From: Anaerolineae bacterium
GTDB lineage: Bacteria > Chloroflexota > Anaerolineae > JAADDB01
Direction of reading: 5' to 3'
NCBI GenBank assembly: GCA_015490995.1
Contig: WFWT01000030.1
Span: forward strand, 1 to 33,254
Length of the DNA stretch: 33,254 bases
The notes below the pieces were generated by a model. That model had not been told where the DNA came from, ran no database searches, and was given only the letters and a program-made list of their open reading frames with translations. The translations under genes were made by a program, and so were the position numbers. Below are positions 15,585 through 23,614 of the stretch, piece after piece; positions within the stretch are counted from its first letter, which is position 1; every line of letters starts with the position of its first letter.

Positions 15585-18392
15585 ATGTTCATGGCCCGTG
15601 TGCGGTCGGAGGGAATGACCGAGCAAACGTTCGAAACCCTACGCCCCAGACCCCGGCGATATGCCCTGGCCGTGAGTTGTCTGCTTATCGGGTGGGTTGC
15701 GCTTCTGTGGGCCGCACACCTCGGGTGGCACCCTCCCCTTAGGCTCCCTTCCACCCCTGCGCTGACATTACATCCCCGCGCGGGGGTCAACCTGGCACCG
15801 GCTGCCTTGGACAACCCTGCACTGGTGCGTGCCCTGGCCAACGCCGGAATACGTTGGGTACGGGTGGAGATGTCATGGGCGGAGGTGGAGCCTGCACCCG
15901 GTATGTATCGCTGGGCGACCTGGGATGCCCGGCTTACCCGACTGAGACGCCTGGATATCACGCCCGTCCTGGTGCTCAACACCAGTCCTGCCTGGGCGCG
16001 CGCTGCAGTGGACCGGAATCTCCCCACCGCGCCACCGGCACGCCCGGAGGATTTTGCCCGTTTTGCCGCGGCCGTAGCGCAGCGCTACAGCACCCTTGTC
16101 CGGTATTACCAGATCTGGGACGAGCCGAACATCGCGCCTCACTGGGGCAACCGTGAGGCGGATCCTTTAGGGTACCTGCGCCTCCTCCAGGCGGCGGCCT
16201 CTGCCCTGCGCGAGAACGATCCCGACGCCGTCATTCTCAGCGCGGCGCTGGCCCCCACGCTAGACCCCGGTCGGGTGAACTACAATGACCTGAATTATCT
16301 GGAAGCCCTCTACCGGTTGGGCGCTCAGGTCTGGTTCGATGTCCTGGCCTGGCAGGGGTATGGGTTTGACCGTCCCCCGGAGGATCCCCCTGCAGCCGAC
16401 CGGTTAAATTTCCGTCGCTGGGAACTTGCCAGGGCTATCATGCAGCGTTATGGGGACGAAGCCACTGCCCTCTGGCTCACAGGGTTTGGGTGGAACGCCA
16501 CTCTCACCGCGTCTACCACCCCCTGGAAGAGGGTTCATCCCGACGAGCAGGCCGACTACCTTCGCCGGGCTTTCGCCTGGGTGGAAGCTTACGCTCCCTG
16601 GGTGGGACCTATGTTCTGGGTGCACGCGTACCCGGCAGCACCCTCCACCGATTTACGCTGGGGCTTTGCCCTTTGGGATCCTGACGGGACCCCACGCGGG
16701 GTTTGGCGCAGCCTGGTTTCTCAGGCCGCCGCCATGGTCCTCCCTCCGGGACAACATCCATTTCCCCTTCCCTGCCCGTTAATGCCCTTCCAATGCCGTG
16801 AACCCGACCGCCCCATCAGCTATCCGGTAGTCTTGAACAGGGCCCAAGGACCGGTGACCATTCCCTTCCGGGGCACAGGCATTGTGCTGGAGGTGGCAGC
16901 CGGTCCTCACTGGCAAACCATCTGGGTGCAGGTAGACGGTCAACCGGCTTCCGCGCTTCCTCGAGACGGAAACGGTCGCGCGTACTTGAACCTCTACCGC
17001 CCTCGCGGCACTTCCGTGCGCGTGCTTGTGACACGCGATCTTCCCTACGGGGACCACACTCTCACCCTCATCCCCGGGCCCGGAGATCCGGTTTGGCCCC
17101 TCGTTCGGCTGATCGTTCTGGGACCGGATCAACAGCGTCCCTGGTTGCGGGGGCTGCCCTTCTTGCTGGTGGGCATCATCGCACTGGCAGTGGGTTGGCG
17201 GCTCATGTCGTCACCCCCTACCTTGCGGATCCCTTTCCCGCCCCCCGCGATAGGGGGGCTTTTCCTGGTGGTAGCTCTGATACCTTTCACCGAACGGCTG
17301 GTGCGCGTGGGCAACACAACGTACGTGCTGCCTGAAGTGGCCTTGCTGGCCACCGGACTGGTAGGAACGGGGTACGCGCTGTTCCGTTGGGCTCATCGCG
17401 ACACGTGGCCTGTGTGGACCGTGACCTTGCCCGCGCGCCGGTCCTTGCTCTTTCTTACCCTGGTGGTGGCTGCGATGATTGTGGGATTAACCCAGGCCCC
17501 CCAGGTCGGACCGGGACTCACCGCGCTGCGAGCCCAGGTGCTCTTTCCGGCGGCGCTTTTCGTGCTCTGTCGTGGTCTGCCGGCACCACCCAGGACCCGA
17601 GCGGTATATGCCCTGCTCTGTGGTATGGCCGTGCTGGCCTTCTGGGCTTTGGGGGACGTGCTCGGAGGGCGTGCCGTGTGGCCGGAGGGCTTACCTCGGG
17701 CACGGGCGTTCTTCGGGTCCCCTAACCATTTGGCACTGGTACTGGTGCGCGGTGTCCCCTTTGCGTTGTTGATAGCGATGCGGCCCCATAGCCGGTGGGT
17801 AGGGGGAGCACTCAGCGCGCTCCTGCTCGCGGCCTTGCTGGCTACCGGTTCCCGAGCCGCGTGGGGTCTAGCCCTCCCTGCCGCATTACTGGCCCTGAGC
17901 TGGCCCGGCCGGCACCGGCCCGGCCTGATCGCGGCCGCAGGGGCGATCGGCGTCGGGGTCCTTCTCTTCCTGGCGCGGGACACTGCATCGTGGCAACAAC
18001 GATGGTATATCTGGGGAGGCGTGCTGCGCTGGATAAGCGATCGCCCCTGGGTGGGGGGAGGTCTAGGCCAGTTTCCGTACGTGTACCCTCATTACGCGTT
18101 GCCTGAAGCGTGGAGGGAGCCCCTCCTCTACCACGCGCACAACGGCTTGCTCACCACCGCTGCGGTGTTGGGTGTGCCAGCAGCCCTCGTGCTCGCCTGG
18201 TGGGTAGGTCACGCCCTCAGCGCCTCCCCGCAGGATTGGGTGGCCCGGGGCGCACGGGCCTCTCTGTGGGCCGGTGTGGCCTTCGGCCTGGTAGACGCTT
18301 TCTGGGCCCTGAACGACCTGGCCTACCTAAGCGCGCTCGCCTTGGCCTTCATATCCCCACCCCCCTCCACAAAAGAGCCCATCCACAGGTGA
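15585..18392 (+). CDS. Glycosidase-like barrel fused to an O-antigen ligase/polymerase (Wzy/WaaL-like) membrane domain
   Basis: A 935-aa membrane protein. After one N-terminal transmembrane segment (about residues 27-48) comes a clan-A-like (beta/alpha)8 glycosidase domain, about residues 60-385. Its acid/base motif is QIWDEPN (E180), where NEP is usual. At the place of the nucleophile, usually TEFGW, it reads TGFGW (Gly300). A beta-sandwich-like stretch (about 410-510) follows. From about 520 there are ten or more hydrophobic segments with O-antigen-ligase marks: GSPNHLA, ATGSRAAWG, the DRPWVGGGLGQF loop, and the HAHNGLL motif (H850, H852). WaaL/Wzy proteins join or polymerise lipid-linked glycans outside the membrane. 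The glycosidase-like part may therefore bind glycan rather than cut it, as an inference. The start is uncertain: ATG 15585 (AAGGGA 5 nt upstream) or ATG 15615 (GGAGG close by). No glycan-synthesis genes flank it directly. Confidence 0.85.
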   Translation: MFMARVRSEGMTEQTFETLRPRPRRYALAVSCLLIGWVALLWAAHLGWHPPLRLPSTPALTLHPRAGVNLAPAALDNPALVRALANAGIRWVRVEMSWAEVEPAPGMYRWATWDARLTRLRRLDITPVLVLNTSPAWARAAVDRNLPTAPPARPEDFARFAAAVAQRYSTLVRYYQIWDEPNIAPHWGNREADPLGYLRLLQAAASALRENDPDAVILSAALAPTLDPGRVNYNDLNYLEALYRLGAQVWFDVLAWQGYGFDRPPEDPPAADRLNFRRWELARAIMQRYGDEATALWLTGFGWNATLTASTTPWKRVHPDEQADYLRRAFAWVEAYAPWVGPMFWVHAYPAAPSTDLRWGFALWDPDGTPRGVWRSLVSQAAAMVLPPGQHPFPLPCPLMPFQCREPDRPISYPVVLNRAQGPVTIPFRGTGIVLEVAAGPHWQTIWVQVDGQPASALPRDGNGRAYLNLYRPRGTSVRVLVTRDLPYGDHTLTLIPGPGDPVWPLVRLIVLGPDQQRPWLRGLPFLLVGIIALAVGWRLMSSPPTLRIPFPPPAIGGLFLVVALIPFTERLVRVGNTTYVLPEVALLATGLVGTGYALFRWAHRDTWPVWTVTLPARRSLLFLTLVVAAMIVGLTQAPQVGPGLTALRAQVLFPAALFVLCRGLPAPPRTRAVYALLCGMAVLAFWALGDVLGGRAVWPEGLPRARAFFGSPNHLALVLVRGVPFALLIAMRPHSRWVGGALSALLLAALLATGSRAAWGLALPAALLALSWPGRHRPGLIAAAGAIGVGVLLFLARDTASWQQRWYIWGGVLRWISDRPWVGGGLGQFPYVYPHYALPEAWREPLLYHAHNGLLTTAAVLGVPAALVLAWWVGHALSASPQDWVARGARASLWAGVAFGLVDAFWALNDLAYLSALALAFISPPPSTKEPIHR

Positions 18393-18405
18393 GGGCGTCC
18401 CGAAT

Positions 18406-18438
18406 TTGCCACCCGTCATACTCCGGGTTTAATATAAT
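18406..18438 (+). promoter_or_regulatory. Promoter of the small XRE regulator gene
   Basis: A perfect TATAAT (18433-18438) lies in a short AT-rich patch. TTGCCA (18406-18411) is the nearest -35-like hexamer, but the spacing is 21 bp; the overlapping TAATAT at 18430-18435 gives 18 bp. The predicted start of transcription is near 18445, about 40 nt before the ATG at 18486. Confidence 0.5.
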
Positions 18439-18485
18439 CATAAGCCCCCAGTGTGGTGTTGTGTACCCTCCAGGAGGTTACCACC

Positions 18486-18719
18486 ATGAGACGAGAGGAA
18501 GAGATGGTCCGCACCCTCCAGGAACGCCTCCGTGCCGTGCGCACAGCCCGCGAAATGACCATTCGCGAGCTGGCCAGCCAGACGGGGTTGAGCGTATCCC
18601 AGCTCTACCGTCTGGAAAAAGGGGAGCGCCCGCGCGTGGCAGCAACCACGTTGGCCCGGATTGCCCAAGCGCTGGGGACATCTGTGGACTACCTGTTAGG
18701 TCTTAAGGATGAGGCATAA
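18486..18719 (+). CDS. Small XRE/Cro-CI-type helix-turn-helix regulator
   Basis: A 77-aa protein that is almost entirely an HTH_3 domain: LQERLRAVRTAREMTIRELASQTGLSVSQLYRLEKGERPRVAATTLARIAQALGTSVDYLLGL. The recognition helix is around VSQLYRLEKG. There is no sensor or oligomerisation domain, so it is a minimal DNA-binding protein. I chose the ATG at 18486 because AGGAGG (18472-18477) lies 8 nt upstream; an in-frame GTG at 18453 has no such site. It has its own promoter and is followed by a strong hairpin, so it appears to be a single-gene transcript. Its targets are unknown. The acidic tail LKDEA is short. It is not accompanied by a toxin gene or any phage-like neighbour. Confidence 0.88.
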   Translation: MRREEEMVRTLQERLRAVRTAREMTIRELASQTGLSVSQLYRLEKGERPRVAATTLARIAQALGTSVDYLLGLKDEA

Positions 18720-18737
18720 GCACCCAAAAGGGGAAAT

Positions 18738-18775
18738 ACGGGGTGTGATGGTCCGGCTCGACCCCCACACCCCGT
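18738..18775. terminator. Bidirectional terminator-like hairpin between the XRE gene and transketolase
   Basis: A perfect 10-bp stem (ACGGGGTGTG, 18738-18747, with CACACCCCGT, 18766-18775) encloses a second 4-bp stem GGTC/GACC (18750-18753 with 18760-18763). It lies 18 bp after the XRE stop and 74 bp after the transketolase stop on the other strand. On the - strand a CCCC-TTTT stretch follows; on the + strand no T-run follows. It is the likely end of both convergent transcripts. Confidence 0.6.
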
Positions 18776-18849
18776 GGCGGTTCGACGAGATTCCCGCGCG
18801 CGGGGACGATGGTCATCCGCTGGCGGCCGGCGGACGACGTGGTCGCGCG

Positions 18850-20880
18850 CTATGTGCGGAGCAGCTGTTCCGCCCGCTCTACTATGTGTTCTACGGTGAA
18901 GCCAAACTTTTCCATGAGTACTTTGTAAGGTGCGGAGGCGCCAAACCGATGTATTCCGATAACGTCTCCTTGAGGTCCTACATACCGTTCCCACCCGAGC
19001 GTCGCCGCGGCTTCGATGGCCAAACGACGGGTCACGTGCGATGGCAGCACTTCCTCACGATATGCCGCGGGTTGACGTTCGAAGATCTCCCATGACGGCA
19101 TGGCCACCACTCGGGTTGGGATGCCTCGCTGTTGCAATACTTCCCACGCCCCCACGGCCAAGTGCACTTCAGAGCCGCTGGCCAACAAGATCAGGGTGGG
19201 CGCTCCGCCCTCCGCTTCCGCCAGGACGTAGGCTCCCCGGTGCAGGCCCGCAGCCGATGCCAGCCGGGTGCGGTCCAGTACCGGAATGCCCTGACGGGTC
19301 AACAGCAGGGCAATAGGGCCCTCCTTCCGGTGGGTCAGTGCGTACCGCCACGCTTCCACCACTTCGTTCGCGTCCGAAGGCCGGATTACGGTCAAGTTAG
19401 GCATCGCCCGCAAGCTGGGCAGGTGTTCCACGGGCTGATGGGTAGGTCCATCCTCGCCCAGCCACACACTGTCGTGAGTGAAGACGAAGATAGTGGGGAT
19501 CTTCATCAGGGCGGCCAGCCGCAGCGCGGGACGCAGGTAATCGGAGAAGACCAAGAAGGTACCCCCGTAGACAATCAGGCCACCGTGCAGGGTCATGCCG
19601 TTCAAAGCCGCGGCCATCGCGTGCTCGCGCACGCCAAAGTGGATGTTGCGCGCCAGGGGGGCTTCTCGGCTCAGGTCACCGTAGCCTTTCAAGTAAGTGT
19701 TGTTGGAAGGGGTGAGGTCCGCCGAGCCACCGATGAGGTTCGGGATGCGGGGGGCCAGGGCGTTGAGCACTACCCCAGACGCTTTACGGGTGGCTATGTT
19801 CTGTCCGGCCTCAAAGGTGGGCAAGTCCGCGTCCCAGCCGGGCGGCAGCTCCCCGGCCATAAACCGCTCGAACGCTTCGGCCAAGTCCGGATATGCCTCT
19901 CGGTACCTGGCAAAGAGATTTCGCCACTCCTCCTCCCAGCGCTGACCACGGGTCACAGCCTGACGCATGTGGGCATACACTGCCTCGGGCACGTAAAAGG
20001 CAACGTCCGACGGTAAACCAAGGCGTTCTTTAGTAAGGCGCACTTCCTCTTCGCCCAAGGGAGCGCCGTGCGCAGCCGCCGTATCTTGCTTGTTAGGACT
20101 GCCGTAAGCGATGTGTGTGCGGGCGATGATCAGCGAAGGGCGCTGCACTTCTCGCCGGGCCGCCTCAATAGCCTGGGCTACCGCCTCCCGGTCGTGTCCA
20201 TCCACCCGTTGCACGTGCCAGCCGTAGGCGGTAAAGCGCTGGGCCACGTCCTCGCTAAAAGCCAGGTCTGTGGAGCCATCGATGGTGATGCGATTATCGT
20301 CGTACAGATAGATCAACCGTCCCAGGCCCAGGTGACCGGCCAGGGAGGCTGCCTCATGGGAAATCCCCTCCATTAAGTCGCCGTCGCTCACAATGGCATA
20401 AATGTAATGGTCCACAATGGGGAAGCCAGGACGATTAAAATAGTGCGCCAGCCAGCGTTCGGCAATGGCCATACCGACCCCTACGCCGAACCCTTGCCCC
20501 AGGGGACCGGTAGTCACTTCCACGCCGATCTCCGGATCGTACTCGGGATGACCGGGCGTCTTGCTGCCCCATTGTCGAAACTGTTGCAGGTCTTCCATGC
20601 TGACATCGTAACCGGTCAGATGAAGTAAGGCGTAGAGAAGCATGGAACCGTGACCGGCCGAGAGGAGAAAGCGGTCCCGGTTGGGCCAGTGTGGGTTGCG
20701 CGGGTTGTGTTTGAGAAAACGGGTCCACAACACGTACGCCATGTCCGCGGCCCCCATGGGCATCCCCGGATGTCCCGAGTTTGCCTTCTGCACCGCGTCC
20801 ATGGCCAGGCCACGGATAACGTTTACACACAATTGGTCGATGTCCGTTGCGGTGGTCACTTTGGTCGGTTTCTCGCTCAT
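18850..20880 (-). CDS. tkt: Transketolase
   Basis: A thiamine-diphosphate enzyme that moves two-carbon units between ketose and aldose phosphates in the pentose phosphate pathway; cytoplasmic, 676 aa, full family length. Visible marks are the N-terminal signature [20 protein letters not shown] (about residues 26-45), [14 protein letters not shown], the cofactor motif [22 protein letters not shown] with YDDN, the pyrimidine-domain GVREHAMAA with the Glu that activates the cofactor, and [17 protein letters not shown]. The ATG at 20880 has GGAGG 7 nt upstream. The 105-bp gap from the dehydrogenase gene contains no clear promoter, so the two are probably co-transcribed from 22018-22048. I saw no frameshift or missing active-site motif. 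Confidence 0.97.
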   Translation of the reverse strand: MSEKPTKVTTATDIDQLCVNVIRGLAMDAVQKANSGHPGMPMGAADMAYVLWTRFLKHNPRNPHWPNRDRFLLSAGHGSMLLYALLHLTGYDVSMEDLQQFRQWGSKTPGHPEYDPEIGVEVTTGPLGQGFGVGVGMAIAERWLAHYFNRPGFPIVDHYIYAIVSDGDLMEGISHEAASLAGHLGLGRLIYLYDDNRITIDGSTDLAFSEDVAQRFTAYGWHVQRVDGHDREAVAQAIEAARREVQRPSLIIARTHIAYGSPNKQDTAAAHGAPLGEEEVRLTKERLGLPSDVAFYVPEAVYAHMRQAVTRGQRWEEEWRNLFARYREAYPDLAEAFERFMAGELPPGWDADLPTFEAGQNIATRKASGVVLNALAPRIPNLIGGSADLTPSNNTYLKGYGDLSREAPLARNIHFGVREHAMAAALNGMTLHGGLIVYGGTFLVFSDYLRPALRLAALMKIPTIFVFTHDSVWLGEDGPTHQPVEHLPSLRAMPNLTVIRPSDANEVVEAWRYALTHRKEGPIALLLTRQGIPVLDRTRLASAAGLHRGAYVLAEAEGGAPTLILLASGSEVHLAVGAWEVLQQRGIPTRVVAMPSWEIFERQPAAYREEVLPSHVTRRLAIEAAATLGWERYVGPQGDVIGIHRFGASAPYKVLMEKFGFTVEHIVERAEQLLRT

Positions 20881-20985
20881 TGCCTCACCTCCTCAAGTTG
20901 GTCACGGCTCGTGGCGTCCATCGGTTCATCGCGGGACACGCCATCACCCCGCAGTTCTGGGCATCGCGCGGCCGTGGGAGCAGCG

Positions 20986-21984
20986 TCACTCTTTATCGGG
21001 TCCGTTCCCGTACACCTCGGGATTAACGCAGTAGGGCAAACGCTTCCCTTGCACACCGGCGATCAGGTTCTCTGCCGCGATAAGGGCCATTCGACGGCGG
21101 GTGGCCTGCGTCGCGCTGCCGATGTGGGGCACCACGATACAATTCGGCAGGGTTAACAAAGGATCATCAGGGGGAATGGGCTCCGGTTCGGTCACGTCCA
21201 GCGCAGCATACGCGATCCACCCCTCCTGCAATGCCCGGTAAAGCGCTTTCGGATCCACCACCCCACCGCGGGCTGTGTTGACCAGGATGGCGGTGGGCTT
21301 CATGCGGCGTAGTTCCGCTTCGCCGATGAGGTGATACGTTTCCGGCGTAAGGGGGGTGTGAATGCTGAGAACGTCCGCCTCTTGCAACAGGGTGTTCAGG
21401 TCCACGTATGTCGCTCCCAAAGCTGCCTCCACCTCCTCGTGACGACGACGGCTGTGATAGATGACCCGCATGCCGAAACCGGTGGCCCGCCGCGCCACCG
21501 CGGCGCCGATACGGCCCATTCCCAGAATGCCCAGCGTCGCCCCGTACACATCGTGTCCCAGCAGGAGGGAAGGACTCCAGGTTTGCCACCGCCCGGCCCG
21601 CACGTAATCCACGGCTTCCACAAGGCGCCGGGCCGCGGCCAGGATGAGGGCAAAGGCCAGGTCTGCCGTCGCATCGGTCAACACCCCCGGCGTGTTACCT
21701 ACCGGAATCCCACGCCGGACACAAGCCGCTACATCCACGTTGTCATACCCCACTGCCATGTTGCTCACTACACGCAGGCGAGGCGCGCGAGCCAGGAGCT
21801 CCTCGTCAACGCGTTCCGTTAACATACAGTAGAGCCCGTCCTTGTCGACCACGCGGGCCAAGAGCTCCTCCCGCGGGATGGGCCGATCTTCTGTCCAGAT
21901 GTCTAGCTCACACACATCAGCCATTCGGCGTATCGCATCGGGGTGCACCTGCCGTGTCACCAGCACGCGAGGTCGTTCGGCCAT
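20986..21984 (-). CDS. D-2-hydroxyacid dehydrogenase, glyoxylate/hydroxypyruvate reductase type
   Basis: An NAD(P)H-dependent enzyme predicted to reduce glyoxylate or hydroxypyruvate to glycolate or D-glycerate; cytoplasmic, 332 aa. The nucleotide-binding motif is [14 protein letters not shown]. The catalytic triad is visible as Arg in NTARGGVVD, Glu in DVTEPEP and His in VVPHIGSAT. The N-terminal [24 protein letters not shown] and the [40 protein letters not shown] segment are typical of GyaR/GRHPR proteins. I chose the ATG at 21984 (GGAGG 7 nt upstream). The in-frame codon at 22008 lies almost at the predicted transcription start. It is upstream of transketolase and downstream of an MFS transporter, so a role in glycerate or serine-type carbon flow is plausible, as an inference. 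Confidence 0.94.
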   Translation of the reverse strand: MAERPRVLVTRQVHPDAIRRMADVCELDIWTEDRPIPREELLARVVDKDGLYCMLTERVDEELLARAPRLRVVSNMAVGYDNVDVAACVRRGIPVGNTPGVLTDATADLAFALILAAARRLVEAVDYVRAGRWQTWSPSLLLGHDVYGATLGILGMGRIGAAVARRATGFGMRVIYHSRRRHEEVEAALGATYVDLNTLLQEADVLSIHTPLTPETYHLIGEAELRRMKPTAILVNTARGGVVDPKALYRALQEGWIAYAALDVTEPEPIPPDDPLLTLPNCIVVPHIGSATQATRRRMALIAAENLIAGVQGKRLPYCVNPEVYGNGPDKE

Positions 21985-22017
21985 CCTGCCACCTCCGACA
22001 GTGCGCATTCAGAGGAG

Positions 22018-22048
22018 ATTATACTTCCCTTTGCCAGGAGAGGGACAA
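22018..22048 (-). promoter_or_regulatory. Promoter for the hydroxyacid dehydrogenase-transketolase pair
   Basis: On the - strand TTGTCC (22048-22043), a 19-bp spacer and a perfect TATAAT (22023-22018) lie just before the dehydrogenase gene. The predicted start near 22011 leaves about 26 nt of leader with the ribosome-binding site, which supports the ATG at 21984. One arm of a 9-bp inverted repeat falls inside the spacer. Confidence 0.55.
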
Positions 22049-22077
22049 ACCGGTGCCGTACTGCAAGGCTCTCCTGG
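22034..22077 (-). terminator. Inverted repeat after the MFS gene, overlapping the next promoter
   Basis: Arms CCAGGAGAG (22034-22042) and CTCTCCTGG (22069-22077) form a perfect 9-bp stem with a 26-nt loop, starting 4 nt after the MFS stop on the - strand. No U-run follows. It may end or attenuate the MFS transcript. Because one arm lies between the -35 and -10 boxes of the next promoter, it could also be a regulator binding site. Confidence 0.4.
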
Positions 22078-22081
22078 GCCT

Positions 22082-23428
22082 TCAGGAAGGTCGCCGTGAG
22101 GTGGTTGGGGTCGGTGGCGTCTCGGCCAGGCGCTCCGGTGGCAAAGGGGTGTATTCCCCGCGGCGCACCAGCAGGATGAGCATCAGGGCAGCCAGGAAGC
22201 GTCCTATCCCGGACACGAAGAACGTGCTGCGGATGCCATACAAGTCGGCCAACTGCCCTCCAATCAGGGGGCCGACAAAAGAGCTTAAGAGTACTCCTGT
22301 CTGGTACAGCGCGGCGAAACGGGCGCGCTGGCGGGGTGGGGAAAGGGAAAGCAGCAGGTTAAAGTTGGAAACGAGAAACCCGGACCACACCAGGCCCGCG
22401 TACGCGTTGAGGAAGATCACTTGCCACGGCGCGGTGACGACCATCCAGGCCCAGGGAAGGACCGGGATCGCCAGCGCGGTCAGGCGGTTAACCTTCAAAT
22501 TACCCCAGCGATCGACCACTCGACCCCAATACAGGGTACCCACTAAGCCGGAGATGCTCCCCACTGCGGCCAGCAATCCGACCCAGCGCGCGTTGCCGCC
22601 CAGGTTGCGGACCAGGTGAACGGTGAAATACGGCGCGGCCACGGTCAGGCTCAGGTTCCACACCACATTAGCCAGGGTAAACATCACGTAGTCCTGCTCA
22701 TCCCGAAGGGCCTGCCAGAGGGTACGACGGGGACGGGATTTCAGGTATTCTACGGGCAGAGGAGCCGGGTCAGGCACGTAGCGGAAGAAGGTTCCCCACG
22801 CGATGAGGCCTAAAAGCCACGCCACCGCGAAGGTAATGCGATACCCAAGAGGCACTCCCCACCGGTCGGCTACCCATCCCAGGATGGGCAGAGTGGTCAA
22901 CAAACTGATGCGCACGGCAAAATCCCGCAAGGCAAAATACCGGCCACGCAAGGTGTTGGGCACCACGTCCGCTGCCAGGGAGGTCCACGCAGGTTGTCCC
23001 AGGGCCAGGAAGAAGGCCCGACCTGCGAACAGAAAGGCCACGAGGAGGACCAACCAGCGAGATGACAAGGTGATAAAAGTGGCCAATACCAGGCCGAGGA
23101 TGAACACCCGCGCCAGCAGGCCGGTCACCAGCACAATGCGACGTCGATGCCCCAGACGTTCCACTAATATTGCGCCCGGCAGCTGGGCCAACGCGGCCAG
23201 CAGGTTGCCCAGCGCGGGGACACTACCGATTTGGGTGTTGGAAGCGCCCAGCTGAATGATGTACAGGGGGACATACTGGAGAAGGGCGTTCTCCGAGACC
23301 TGGGTTAGGACGTTCTCCGCACCGAAGGCCAGCAGCGCCCGGCGCTTCGCCGCGGGTACACGGTAGAGGAAGTTGAGGAGCAGGGGCGACCGCCACCGCC
23401 GCCACCACACTCGCCCAGGCCAACGCAC
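22082..23428 (-). CDS. Major facilitator superfamily transporter
   Basis: An inner-membrane secondary transporter, 448 aa with about 12 hydrophobic segments. The MFS loop 2-3 signature is degenerate: LVERLGHRRRIVLVTGLLAR around residues 95-115. A second copy occurs after helix 8 as WGRVVDRWGNLKVNRLTAL. The motif TLRGRYFALRDFAVRI in the first half and LSPPRQRARFAALYQTGVLLSSFVGPLIGG in the second half suggest the sugar/multidrug-exporter-like subgroup often annotated as 'MFS transporter' in Chloroflexota; the substrate is unknown. The start is a GTG at 23428 with GGAGG 5 nt upstream. The basic N-terminus (WWRRWRSP) fits a cytoplasmic location. It precedes the hydroxyacid dehydrogenase and transketolase genes in the same direction, but a promoter and hairpin lie between, so co-transcription may be partial. 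Confidence 0.92.
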   Translation of the reverse strand: MRWPGRVWWRRWRSPLLLNFLYRVPAAKRRALLAFGAENVLTQVSENALLQYVPLYIIQLGASNTQIGSVPALGNLLAALAQLPGAILVERLGHRRRIVLVTGLLARVFILGLVLATFITLSSRWLVLLVAFLFAGRAFFLALGQPAWTSLAADVVPNTLRGRYFALRDFAVRISLLTTLPILGWVADRWGVPLGYRITFAVAWLLGLIAWGTFFRYVPDPAPLPVEYLKSRPRRTLWQALRDEQDYVMFTLANVVWNLSLTVAAPYFTVHLVRNLGGNARWVGLLAAVGSISGLVGTLYWGRVVDRWGNLKVNRLTALAIPVLPWAWMVVTAPWQVIFLNAYAGLVWSGFLVSNFNLLLSLSPPRQRARFAALYQTGVLLSSFVGPLIGGQLADLYGIRSTFFVSGIGRFLAALMLILLVRRGEYTPLPPERLAETPPTPTTSRRPS

Positions 23429-23614
23429 TCCAACCTCCCGCCCACAGGGCTCATCACGGAATCGTCCTTAATCGGACAGCATCAGGCCGACGCCTGGTCA
23501 CCTCTCATGTACCATTGTGCCTGGACCTTCCTGGCCAGGCCAAACAGCGTTCACGTCCGGGGAAGGTGGTTGTCCGTACAGCCCGTGGTACAATGAAGAT
23601 GTGCACCATCCGGT

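Noticed and set aside
19132-20016. A 294-codon open frame on the + strand
   Set aside because: It is the complement of the transketolase gene, which has complete motifs. The frame has no ribosome-binding site and no recognisable domain.
20894-20925. TGGCGT...ACGCCA inverted repeat upstream of transketolase
   Set aside because: A 6-bp stem with a loop of about 20 nt in a GC-rich region is expected by chance, and nothing else marks it as regulatory.
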